Below, piece after piece: positions 57,101-61,635 of a DNA stretch of 64,000 bases. Source of the stretch: Mactra quadrangularis (lineage: Eukaryota; Mollusca; Bivalvia; Venerida; Mactridae); assembly GCA_025267735.1 (NCBI GenBank), contig CM046297.1, positions 36,544,011 to 36,608,010 of the forward strand. Reading direction: 5' to 3'. A program made the translations under genes and the position numbers. Under the pieces are notes generated by a model, which had not been told where the DNA came from, searched no databases, and saw only the letters and a list, made by a program, of their open reading frames with translations. How positions within the stretch are numbered: the first letter of the stretch is position 1; each line of letters begins with the position of its first letter.

Positions 57101-60032
57101 GGATCCATCACTTAACGTATTACCTACCTTCTCTTGACTCGAGATATCTATATTATTTAGGCCGAATAAGACATTTCCATTTGATCCTAACAATCGAACT
57201 TTCAATATGTAAACTGTAATTAAATATTTACATAAAATACTGAAAGTGCTGATGGTATTATAAACGCTTTCAAAAAAGGTACTTCAAACTTAATATCATT
57301 AGTGATTGCATGTAGTATTCAACGACTTCCACTTTAATGCTTTACACCCTCATTCTGTCTGACAATGAGAATAATATTATTCATTATATCATTTATGGTT
57401 TGTTTTTCTTTTAGAGAAGAATGTCGAAAAGGACTTATCATATCTTCTACAGTAAGGTTGTTGGTACAGATTTCAGGTACTTGCATATTGTGTAGTCCAT
57501 CTTAAATTGTTTTTATCATTAAAGAAGAAAGTAATTACCGCTTTAAATACCTTTGTATTAATAATTCACACCAAAACAACTTTCTTCAAGCGTTAACTGA
57601 TAATAGATTTTATTTAAGACTTGTACAGAGTAATGTACAGTGTCGCATTTTATATATAACAATACAAATTTATTTACAAATCGTTGAGATAAATTAGTTA
57701 AAAACTTAAGGATTTGTATTATCCAATGCTTCATTGACATTTGATATTTTAATTGAATGTATATTAGATAACTTGTTTTATGAATCTGATATTGATGTAT
57801 GATTGGTGTATTGTTTACCTAATCTTACCCCAAAGTTACAATACGCTATTCTGCATTGTGTTGTGTGATTTTCATTGCTAGAAAGTAATTCTTATTGTCG
57901 TGATGAATTGATGAATCTGTATCTGCAATAGGAATTTATACTAGTGATTTGAATTACTAAATTTCCATTTTCATTTTAATTATATACGTATATTACATTT
58001 ACAGTATTGGAATAGCATTACCTGCAACTAGTATGAGTCAGACAGCGACTGCCAGTTATGTTCCATGTAAGTTTCTCCAGCTACTAATCTTAAATTTCAA
58101 ATCTTAATTTCATTGTATGAAGAACAGTGTCTAAAATGTATATGTACTTGTATTCAGAAATTAAAAAGAAATGTCCACTTTTTAAATTATATAGATCTGT
58201 TTCATTGTTTATAATTTGAAACATATTTAGATATGTTACATCCTTTGATTGTTGACCTAATAGGCAATGCTAGGACGTGTATTCTTTTGCAATGGTAATT
58301 TCTTGTTATTCCCATTACCTTCTGGACCTTGAAATGGATCATGAATCGTATAAATCAAAATACATTCCGTCAATGGTAAAGGCTAGCATTTAAATAATTT
58401 CTATTACAGCTTTACTTGAGTGCTTGAATGAGACGAATGTAGAAATAGCACCGTGGTAAGTTAAACAATTTCTGAATATCGTAAGATAGAAGCACATCTT
58501 TCTTCTATTTGTTTTTTTTTTAAATTCCAGAACCTGTTTTATGGTCATATCCAATCACATTTGACTCAATATTGGCTTTAAGCGTTTGTTGTGTAACTTA
58601 CATTTATCATTACACAGTATGATGAAACAGCTGATATGATGGTTTAAATAAGTCGTGGCCATAAACGCCTTAAGTAAAATAATACATGTATGTTATTAGT
58701 TGACGGTTTCGTATGGTGTGGCCATAAGAACATTCTTTACCCAACACAAAAAGATATACATATATATGCATATTATGTTGTTTAATTTGGACCACAGGAG
58801 AAATGGTTAGTTAGTGCCTTTTAAATTTTATTCTAAAGCACCTTAAGATTTACAAACATCAAAGTGTAAGCTTATCTTAACAATATTTTACAAGATTATC
58901 TCAGAACAAGAAGGTAATCAATATCGTGTAATGTTTCTGATGAAAGCTTTGGTAAAATAAAAGTATGACTGTGAATTTTAATTTCACAATTTCTTAGAAT
59001 TATTGTCCATTTTTTCTCAACTGTCAAAGTTTGAATAATTTTACGATGAATGATTACACACTAGCTCAATATCACGTGTGTAAGACAAAGAGCGTTAAGT
59101 CACCGTGAAATTATTCATGTTTTGACAGTTGAGAAAAACGAGCAATAGTATTGTCATATATTTGATTAAACGATGGATTTGTCTTACCTGTTTATTTAGG
59201 TTGTATTGTAGTGATCTAGATCCAAAATTGACTGGTAAAGAAAGAATAAGAGCTTTACTACAAATTTTTAAGGCAGACCCAGACAATTGTAAGTTTGTTT
59301 CTGTTGTAATTAAACCACATGTTTTTGTTCTATTGCTTTGGCATAACATATACGTATGCGTACGTTTAAAGACTGGATGTTGAGGGTAACTTACAACATC
59401 TTTGCAATACATAAAATATGAAACAGAACAGAACAGATAATTTATTTCAGATAAGTACATAGTACATAATCTTGTTTATATAGTCACAATAATCATTACA
59501 TATTTTAATACAATTACTAACACATATATATCTACATATACCGATACATTGTATATACATATACATATACTATATACTACATACGCAATTACACATACAT
59601 ATATGTATGAATACATACAATGGCATAATAATTGAAATATGAAATTAAGGGATTCCACTAGTGATGAATATGTAAAAAGGGTTTAGATTTTTGACCGGTA
59701 ATGTAATAGTAGTAACAATGTAAGCATTTACGATATTTCAGAAGCATTCCATGTTGCATTTTTTAATTTTATTGTACATCCTTCACTTTGAATTCGGAAA
59801 GATAGGAATTTCACAAAATATTTTCTTTTTATATATGATTTTCAATTTCAAACTCAAGATGACGTAGAAAAAATATACATGCATTTTAGAAAGACATATT
59901 TATTATTTTAGCTGTACATATATTGCGTATTCTCAATATTACAGGTAAAAGGGAATTATTGGATTTTTTAACTGTTGATGCCCAAAACTTAAAGGATGCA
60001 TCTTTAGATCAGAAATGGTTACAGAGTACTCG
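33081..60032 (+). CDS. CACNA2D3-like: Voltage-gated calcium channel alpha2/delta subunit, alpha2delta-3/4-like, 21 internal exons
   Basis: The product family is a GPI-anchored or membrane-associated extracellular subunit that raises surface expression of voltage-gated calcium channels. The exons join in phase into 688 complete codons. In order they give the VWA N-terminal domain, the VWA domain ([11 protein letters not shown]), a MACANKG segment, [11 protein letters not shown], a Cache-type segment ([11 protein letters not shown]) and the region with [20 protein letters not shown] and [12 protein letters not shown] point to the vertebrate 3/4 class rather than 1/2. Missing are the signal-peptide exon or exons, the rest of alpha2 and all of delta. 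Sequons NYT, NIT, NFT and two NET fit a secreted ectodomain. Coordinates here span introns; exons follow separately. Confidence 0.95.
33289..34018. mobile_element. Foldback element at a TTAA site, arms about 300 bp
   Basis: 730 bp between TTAA (33285-33288) and TTAA (34019-34022). The left arm starts GGTTCATGTAAAGTCTT and the right arm in reverse complement starts GGTTCAAGTAAAGTCTT. The arms stay complementary for about 300 bp, through ATGCTCTAATTCTGTC, TGTTTTATACAT and AATAAATGTTAAAACAAAAC, around a short centre near 33650. The partner copy of the surrounding duplication has an uninterrupted CAGCATTAATGTATG here, i.e. the empty site. The type fits piggyBac or Kolobok-like TTAA elements; it encodes no transposase. 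Confidence 0.9.
34239..34347 (-). mobile_element. SINE head, family D (copy D2)
   Basis: Minus-strand tRNA-like head: A-box-like CCAGTGGTAGGACGAGCG and a B box degraded to GGGTTCTAGCC, ending at GGGGCACTGC. It was part of the duplicated unit, so its partner D3 at 35325-35415 is a duplicate rather than a separate insertion. Confidence 0.7.
34395..34435 (+). pseudogene. Duplicated 3' half of exon 1 (exon remnant)
   Basis: It corresponds to the last half of 33081-33162. In the same frame it reads [13 protein letters not shown] against [13 protein letters not shown] in the source, followed by the same GTAAGTGATTC donor. The 5' half of the exon and its acceptor are absent, because the duplication break lies inside the exon, so it is probably not spliced in. 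The frame is still open, but the segment is short. Confidence 0.75.
34558..34790. mobile_element. MITE with about 48-bp inverted ends
   Basis: The left end is GGTGTCCTTTTCACAAAAAA; the right end in reverse complement is GGTGCTTTTCACAAAACTTC. Both continue into TTACGAAAAAA and CGYAAGTCA. It is absent from the source copy of the surrounding duplication. The target duplication is unclear and the superfamily is not assigned. Confidence 0.75.
35325..35415 (-). mobile_element. SINE head, family D (copy D3)
   Basis: Minus-strand head with CCAGTGGTTGAACGCGCG and the degraded B box GTGTTCTAGCC, ending at GGGCCACTGC. It is the duplicate of D2 with independent substitutions. Confidence 0.7.
35773..36064 (+). 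mobile_element. tRNA-derived SINE, family A (copy A3)
   Basis: The head begins GCCCGGTTAGCTCAGTTGGT, with the B-box region GTGGGTTTAATTCC. The body includes TTGTCAGTCATTGACGAAAG and AGGAGGAGTGAGTAGGTTGA. The tail is CAACAAACAAACAAAACAAA. It lies about 110 bp from an inverted copy (A4), so the two could form a stem in the pre-mRNA. Confidence 0.85.
36171..36490 (-). mobile_element. tRNA-derived SINE, family A (copy A4)
   Basis: Complete minus-strand copy. The head is GCCGCCCGGCTAGCTCAGTT with B-box-like GGTTCGATTTCC, the body is as in A1, and a TTTGTTTG tail lies at the 36171 side. Tail-to-tail arrangement with A3. Confidence 0.85.
36674..36903 (-). mobile_element. tRNA-derived SINE, family B (copy B1)
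   Basis: On the minus strand: head GCCGCGGGAGTGGCGAAGTA, B box GGGTTCGAGCC, body GGCCTCGTGGTAGGGTAAGT, and 3' end GTTGAATACGACGTTAAAAA. Full length, matching 39460-39691. Confidence 0.85.
37799..37984 (+). mobile_element. SINE family C, head missing (copy C3)
   Basis: Starts at TGAAAATTTGACAATAATGT in the body and ends GTTGACACGGCGCTAAACTC followed by an A-rich end. It aligns with the 3' two thirds of 28185-28482. Confidence 0.75.
38727..39071. mobile_element. Harbinger-like MITE with TTA target duplication
   Basis: 345 bp. The left end is GGCCATGCAAAATTGGAATT; the right end in reverse complement is GGCCATGCCATATCGGAATT. Both continue into YTGTTAAGCGTC, giving about 32 bp of inverted repeat. 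It is flanked by TTA on both sides (38724-38726 and 39072-39074). A 3-bp TWA duplication with G-rich ends is typical of PIF/Harbinger elements. No protein is encoded. Confidence 0.8.
39460..39691 (+). mobile_element. tRNA-derived SINE, family B (copy B2), close to an exon
   Basis: Full-length plus-strand copy: head GCCGCGTTCGTGACGTAGTG, B box GGGTTCGAGCC, body GGTAGGGTAAGTTAGTACTG, 3' end GAATACGACGTTAAAAACAA. It ends 56 bp before exon 2, so the branch point of that acceptor may lie at or next to the insertion edge. Confidence 0.85.
39748..39852 (+). CDS. CACNA2D3-like: alpha2/delta exon 2
   Basis: Acceptor TTTTCAG, donor GTAGGT, phase 0 at both ends, 35 codons. It reads [20 protein letters not shown], then [15 protein letters not shown]. 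This is the helical VWA_N segment in which the family has LVKKLAKNMEEMFHKK-like sequence. Confidence 0.9.
40412..40471 (+). CDS. CACNA2D3-like: alpha2/delta exon 3
   Basis: Acceptor TTTTTCAG, donor GTAAGT, 20 codons in phase 0: [20 protein letters not shown]. It corresponds to the conserved VEAAEEAHLKHEF region of VWA_N. NYT is a possible N-glycosylation site. Confidence 0.9.
40519..40877 (+). mobile_element. Mutator-like MITE (copy d), 10-bp target duplication
   Basis: 359 bp with ends CATTCGGAACACCTCGACC and GGCCGAGGAGTTCCGAATC. AATATGCATG flanks both sides (40509-40518 and 40878-40887). It starts 47 bp after the donor of exon 3. Same orientation as copies a to c. Confidence 0.85.
40936..40993 (-). 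mobile_element. SINE tail fragment, family E
   Basis: TTTGCTTGTTTTGGTTTTAC, then GGCGCACCAATACAGAAAGG and a CATCGCACC end. It is the same module as 7421-7479. The 62- and 64-codon frames on both strands here are incidental. Confidence 0.6.
41000..42342 (+). other. Intron remainder with a GC-richer segment
   Basis: 41000-41690 is featureless. At about 41695-41880 there are weak family A SINE-like blocks (GAGTTTGGTCATGAAAGAAA; CATTATCACACTCCACGGG). At 41900-42160 base composition is more GC-rich, and a 96-codon minus-strand frame reads through it. The translation ([20 protein letters not shown] and onward) is not recognised. It may be a fragment of an old retroelement or other mobile gene. Confidence 0.4.
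42343..42559 (+). CDS. CACNA2D3-like: alpha2/delta exon 4
   Basis: Acceptor TTGTTACAG; donor GTTAGT, a less usual but acceptable form. 217 nt, starting in phase 0 and ending with one base of a split serine codon. Contains [20 protein letters not shown], then [12 protein letters not shown], equivalent to the family's DVQVPTNMYNK. It completes the VWA_N domain. Confidence 0.92.
43173..43304 (+). CDS. CACNA2D3-like: alpha2/delta exon 5
   Basis: Acceptor ATTTTACAG, donor GTATTG. Reads [20 protein letters not shown], then [30 protein letters not shown] is close to the WQYFGSAKGFFRQYPG motif of the 3/4 class, which supports the subfamily call. Both ends split codons and are consistent with the neighbours. 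Confidence 0.93.
43530..44075. repeat. Minisatellite, about 15 x 36-37 bp
   Basis: Fifteen occurrences of CAATAATGATATTT are spaced about 36-37 bp apart, with ATAATAATAATATAA between them. The wider region 43449-44165 is an AAT-rich simple sequence. Three overlapping minus-strand frames (up to 243 codons) exist because the unit has no stop in any frame. They read as repeats of LLYYYYIIK and are not proteins. It lies in a 911-bp intron. Confidence 0.9.
44216..44437 (+). CDS. CACNA2D3-like: alpha2/delta exon 6 (VWA domain, metal site)
   Basis: Acceptor ATTTCAG. Reads [78 protein letters not shown] provides the first three metal-site residues of the VWA domain. Two donors, GTAGGT at 44434 and GTAACA at 44438, lie 4 nt apart. 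Only the second keeps the frame into exon 7; the first has the better consensus but leads to a stop. I chose the in-frame one. Confidence 0.9.
44879..45042 (+). CDS. CACNA2D3-like: alpha2/delta exon 7 (VWA domain)
   Basis: Acceptor AGTTTTCAG, donor GTAAGT. The first two bases complete an Asp codon; the exon then reads [40 protein letters not shown] and [13 protein letters not shown]. The cysteine in DPCF matches the conserved EPC. In the loop where alpha2delta-1 has GIT, giving the metal-site threonine, this protein has KGAD, so that threonine seems to be missing. Confidence 0.9.
45955..46087. mobile_element. Palindromic MITE, copy 1
   Basis: The left end is TATCAACTGTCAAAGTTTGA; the right end in reverse complement is TCTCAACTGTCAAATCATAA. 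The internal AGTCTAAGACAAAGAGCACG block matches the copy at 59001-59147. It ends about 160 bp before exon 8. The ends are more decayed than in copy 2. Confidence 0.7.
46250..46369 (+). CDS. CACNA2D3-like: alpha2/delta exon 8 (VWA domain)
   Basis: Acceptor TTTTTAG, donor GTAAAT, 40 codons in phase 0. Reads [20 protein letters not shown], then [24 protein letters not shown] supplies the last aspartate of the VWA metal site. [11 protein letters not shown] aligns with CSQAIMLITDG of the 3/4 class. NFT is a possible glycosylation site. Confidence 0.93.
46648..46726 (+). CDS. CACNA2D3-like: alpha2/delta exon 9
   Basis: Acceptor CTTACAG, donor GTATAA, 79 nt. Reads [20 protein letters not shown], then MACANK with a split glycine. 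WMACANKG is one of the strongest family signatures. Confidence 0.95.
48063..48112 (+). CDS. CACNA2D3-like: alpha2/delta exon 10 (50 nt)
   Basis: Acceptor TATTTTAG, donor GTAAAC. Reads [16 protein letters not shown] after the split glycine. [11 protein letters not shown] is nearly identical to the 3/4-class sequence, and types 1/2 differ here. It is too short to be seen as an independent open frame. Confidence 0.93.
48643..48747 (+). CDS. CACNA2D3-like: alpha2/delta exon 11
   Basis: Acceptor TTTTTCAG, donor GTGAGT, 35 codons. Reads [20 protein letters not shown], then [15 protein letters not shown]. This is the family's YLHVLSRPMVI..W..YLD block. Confidence 0.93.
49249..49631. mobile_element. 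hAT-like MITE with GGGCGTKYTCGATTGG ends
   Basis: 383 bp. The left end is GGGCGTGCTCGATTGG; the right end in reverse complement is GGGCGTTTTCGATTGG. A subterminal CCAATCGAGTGCG is an inverted copy of the left end. CTCT-type bases flank it, but no clean 8-bp duplication is seen. It stops 68 bp before exon 12. The 111-codon minus-strand frame across it is fortuitous. Confidence 0.75.
49700..49756 (+). CDS. CACNA2D3-like: alpha2/delta exon 12 (57 nt)
   Basis: Acceptor CTTCTTCTTCAG, donor GTATGA. Reads [19 protein letters not shown], aligning with LMTTVAMPVFSKQNET. NET is a conserved possible glycosylation site. This is the start of the Cache-like region. Confidence 0.93.
51104..51184 (+). CDS. 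CACNA2D3-like: alpha2/delta exon 13
   Basis: Acceptor TATTTCAG, donor GTAAAC, 27 codons. Reads [20 protein letters not shown], then ELVPIHQ, matching ILLGVVGTDVPVKELLK. Cache-like domain. Confidence 0.94.
51628..51717 (+). CDS. CACNA2D3-like: alpha2/delta exon 14 (Cache segment)
   Basis: Acceptor ACTTCCAG, donor GTAAGT, 30 codons. Reads [20 protein letters not shown], then [21 protein letters not shown] is the diagnostic NNGYILTHPE motif of VGCC_alpha2/Cache domains. Confidence 0.95.
51718..56187 (+). other. Large intron, one MITE, otherwise featureless
   Basis: 4.5 kb. Apart from the MITE at 53776-54310 I see no coding exon, structural RNA or bounded repeat. The flanking exons align to consecutive parts of the family, so no exon appears to be missed here. 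Confidence 0.6.
53776..54310. mobile_element. Candidate hAT-like MITE (CAGGGGCGGATCCAG ends)
   Basis: Left end CAGGGGCGGATCCAGA; right end in reverse complement CATGGGCGGATCTAGC. Ends of the form CAGGGGCGGATCC are widespread in animal hAT elements. No target duplication is evident, and the right end has substitutions, so the boundaries are less certain than for the other elements. Confidence 0.6.
56188..56262 (+). CDS. CACNA2D3-like: alpha2/delta exon 15
   Basis: Acceptor ATATTTCAG, donor GTAAGT, 25 codons. Reads [20 protein letters not shown], then SEQFK, corresponding to KPNYSSVDLSEVEWED. Phase 0 on both sides. Confidence 0.9.
56578..56658 (+). CDS. CACNA2D3-like: alpha2/delta exon 16
   Basis: Acceptor TTGTTTTAG; donor GTTTGT is weak. 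27 codons: [20 protein letters not shown], then RRFYDKA. It fits the family's LRNAMVNRKTGKFSMEVKKTVDKGKR stretch in length and position. Confidence 0.85.
57415..57476 (+). CDS. CACNA2D3-like: alpha2/delta exon 17
   Basis: Acceptor TTCTTTTAG, donor GTACTT. Reads [20 protein letters not shown] with a split serine. It corresponds to KRVLVMTNDYYYTDIKGTPFS. Confidence 0.88.
58005..58066 (+). CDS. CACNA2D3-like: alpha2/delta exon 18
   Basis: Acceptor CATTTACAG, donor GTAAGT. Completes the serine and reads [20 protein letters not shown] with a split serine at the end, equivalent to the family's FSLGVALSRG. End of the Cache-like region. Confidence 0.9.
58410..58455 (+). CDS. CACNA2D3-like: alpha2/delta exon 19 (46 nt)
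   Basis: Acceptor CTATTACAG, donor GTAAGT. Reads [14 protein letters not shown] after the split serine and ends with two bases of a tryptophan. It is shorter than the matching vertebrate segment but in phase on both sides. NET is another possible glycosylation site. Confidence 0.85.
59001..59147. mobile_element. Palindromic MITE, copy 2
   Basis: 147 bp. The left end is TATTGTCCATTTTTTCTCAA; the right end in reverse complement is TATTGCTCGTTTTTCTCAAC. Both continue through CTGTCAAA and TGAATAATTTYACG, giving about 40 bp of inverted repeat. The outer TA dinucleotides could be a mariner-type target duplication. It ends 52 bp before exon 20. Copy 1 is at 45955-46087. Confidence 0.8.
59200..59288 (+). 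CDS. CACNA2D3-like: alpha2/delta exon 20
   Basis: Acceptor TTTATTTAG, donor GTAAGT. Completes Trp, then [20 protein letters not shown], then [15 protein letters not shown] and the following helix match [20 protein letters not shown] of the 3/4 class. Confidence 0.93.
59522..59607. repeat. TA/TACA-rich simple sequence
   Basis: Irregular runs of TATATACATATACATATAC type within the intron between exons 20 and 21. Likely microsatellite-like and length-variable. Confidence 0.6.
59945..60032 (+). CDS. CACNA2D3-like: alpha2/delta exon 21, last confident exon
   Basis: Acceptor ATATTACAG, donor GTAAGT. Completes Cys, then [20 protein letters not shown], then DQKWLQST and a split Arg. C..ELL...L.DA....W corresponds to [23 protein letters not shown]. 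The gene must continue, since several hundred residues of the family remain. Confidence 0.92.
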
Positions 60033-60115
60033 GTAAGTATATTATAGGATCTGATACATTATTAATATCACAATTGTCATAATTATATGTTTAACAGCCT
60101 CCATTCAAGTTGCTC

Positions 60116-60175
60116 TTCGGCGCGATATGACCTTTTTGTCTTGGTGCGCCGTAAAAACCAAAGAAACAAACAATC
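60116..60175 (+). mobile_element. SINE tail fragment, family E
   Basis: TTCGGCGCGATATGACCTTT, then TTGGTGCGCCGTAAAAACC and CAAAGAAACAAAC. Same module as 7421-7479, opposite orientation, 84 bp after exon 21. Confidence 0.65.
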
Positions 60176-61572
60176 AAGTTGATCTTTTCTTAGCAATTTA
60201 ATATATACTATTAATAATATAGTTTTTCTTTATGCTGAGGTAAAGTTTTTTTTTGCTGAAGTGTTTCGGGAATGTTGGCGAAGTATTCTAGTTTTGGGCT
60301 TTTGTAATAAGAATATGATATATAGCCAGGGGTATGGGTTCTAACTGTCTAACTATAAGTATTTGTTTGATTTAAAATCCGTGTAGTAAAACTTCTAATG
60401 CCATGTATTTTTGTCAATTTTAATGGAGGCTCTGTTAACTAACATTGGCACTAAATGTGTACTGCTTTCACGTTCATACTTACATTTAGGTTACAATAGC
60501 AACATTTCGTTCACTAATCATAAAAATGTCTTATGTGTTACATTAACAAAACATTGTTGCTTTACACGCCTTTCATAAGTTGTTGACCCCAAGCATAGTA
60601 AGTCACTAAACCAAACAATGTTTATCATTAATAATTACTATTAATTGTGGTTTTGCTACATTAAACTTTAAAAAAGCAAATGCACGAGACTGGCATGGTT
60701 TCAAAATAACACTTATCATTTGTAATGTTTGTTTCAGGGCATTTAATTCATTACTCATTCATTAGAGATCAGTTAATTAAAATGAGAAGTAATTTACCCA
60801 CCCTTATTTGATGATGCAATTAAATCACTTACAGAAATCATGTACATTAACACAACAAAATTCGTTATCATTTTGATCATTTAAATACATAATTGGTTAT
60901 AGGTTTCACTTGATAGTTATTTCTGGTAGATCAGATAAACTATTAAGATGGGTAACACAAGCATATACCTATTCAGTATCAGATTGTTCTAAACTTTTTT
61001 TCAGCGAGACATAATTTCTATATTTGTACCAAACATAATAACAAATCATAATAAATGTATATGAGAATCGCATCCATTGTTTGTGGTGTATGCCATTTAG
61101 TTTATATATATGACCAACACTGATGATAAATTACTTTTCTAATGTGTCATCTCATAAATTGTCAAATTTAACAACTTAGGCAAGACTTGTCTCCGTTTGT
61201 TTGTTTGACATCTCTTTAGTTATACATGTTTCCAGAAATGGTAAAATCAATGTAAAGTTACAAGTGTGTTTGTCTGTTTGTTGCCAGTTGAATAAATTTG
61301 TTGTTTAGCTTAAACTAACTCAATTGCATTATTTACACATAAATAGATGTCCACAAATATTTCGTTTTCACCATTTTGTCATACAATGCTTTAAGCACGT
61401 TATTTCTAAAAGTATTTTTGAAATAAGTATTTTAGAAGGGAACATATATTTTTTTCGATAGGAAATTTTAGTTCTTATTTTTGTTAAGACTTATGTTATA
61501 ATAAGCCATAAAATCTTCAAATAAGAAGTAGGATTTTATAAATAACATAATTATGTTATACTACTTATTCAG

Positions 61573-61635
61573 TTTTAGTTCTAGAAAACATTGTCGTAAA
61601 GTCAACGGGAAAGTTGTTGCTGAACATTTTGCAAG
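61573..61635 (+). CDS. Possible alpha2/delta exon 22
   Basis: Two AG acceptors 6 nt apart (61571-61572 and 61577-61578) both join exon 21 in phase. The segment is open, reading SSRKHCRKVNGKVVAEHFA, and is followed by GTAATT. The composition is more balanced than the surrounding intron. Similarity to the expected VxxAFLGTRxG region is weak, and a 57-63 nt open segment in the right phase can arise by chance. Confidence 0.3.
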
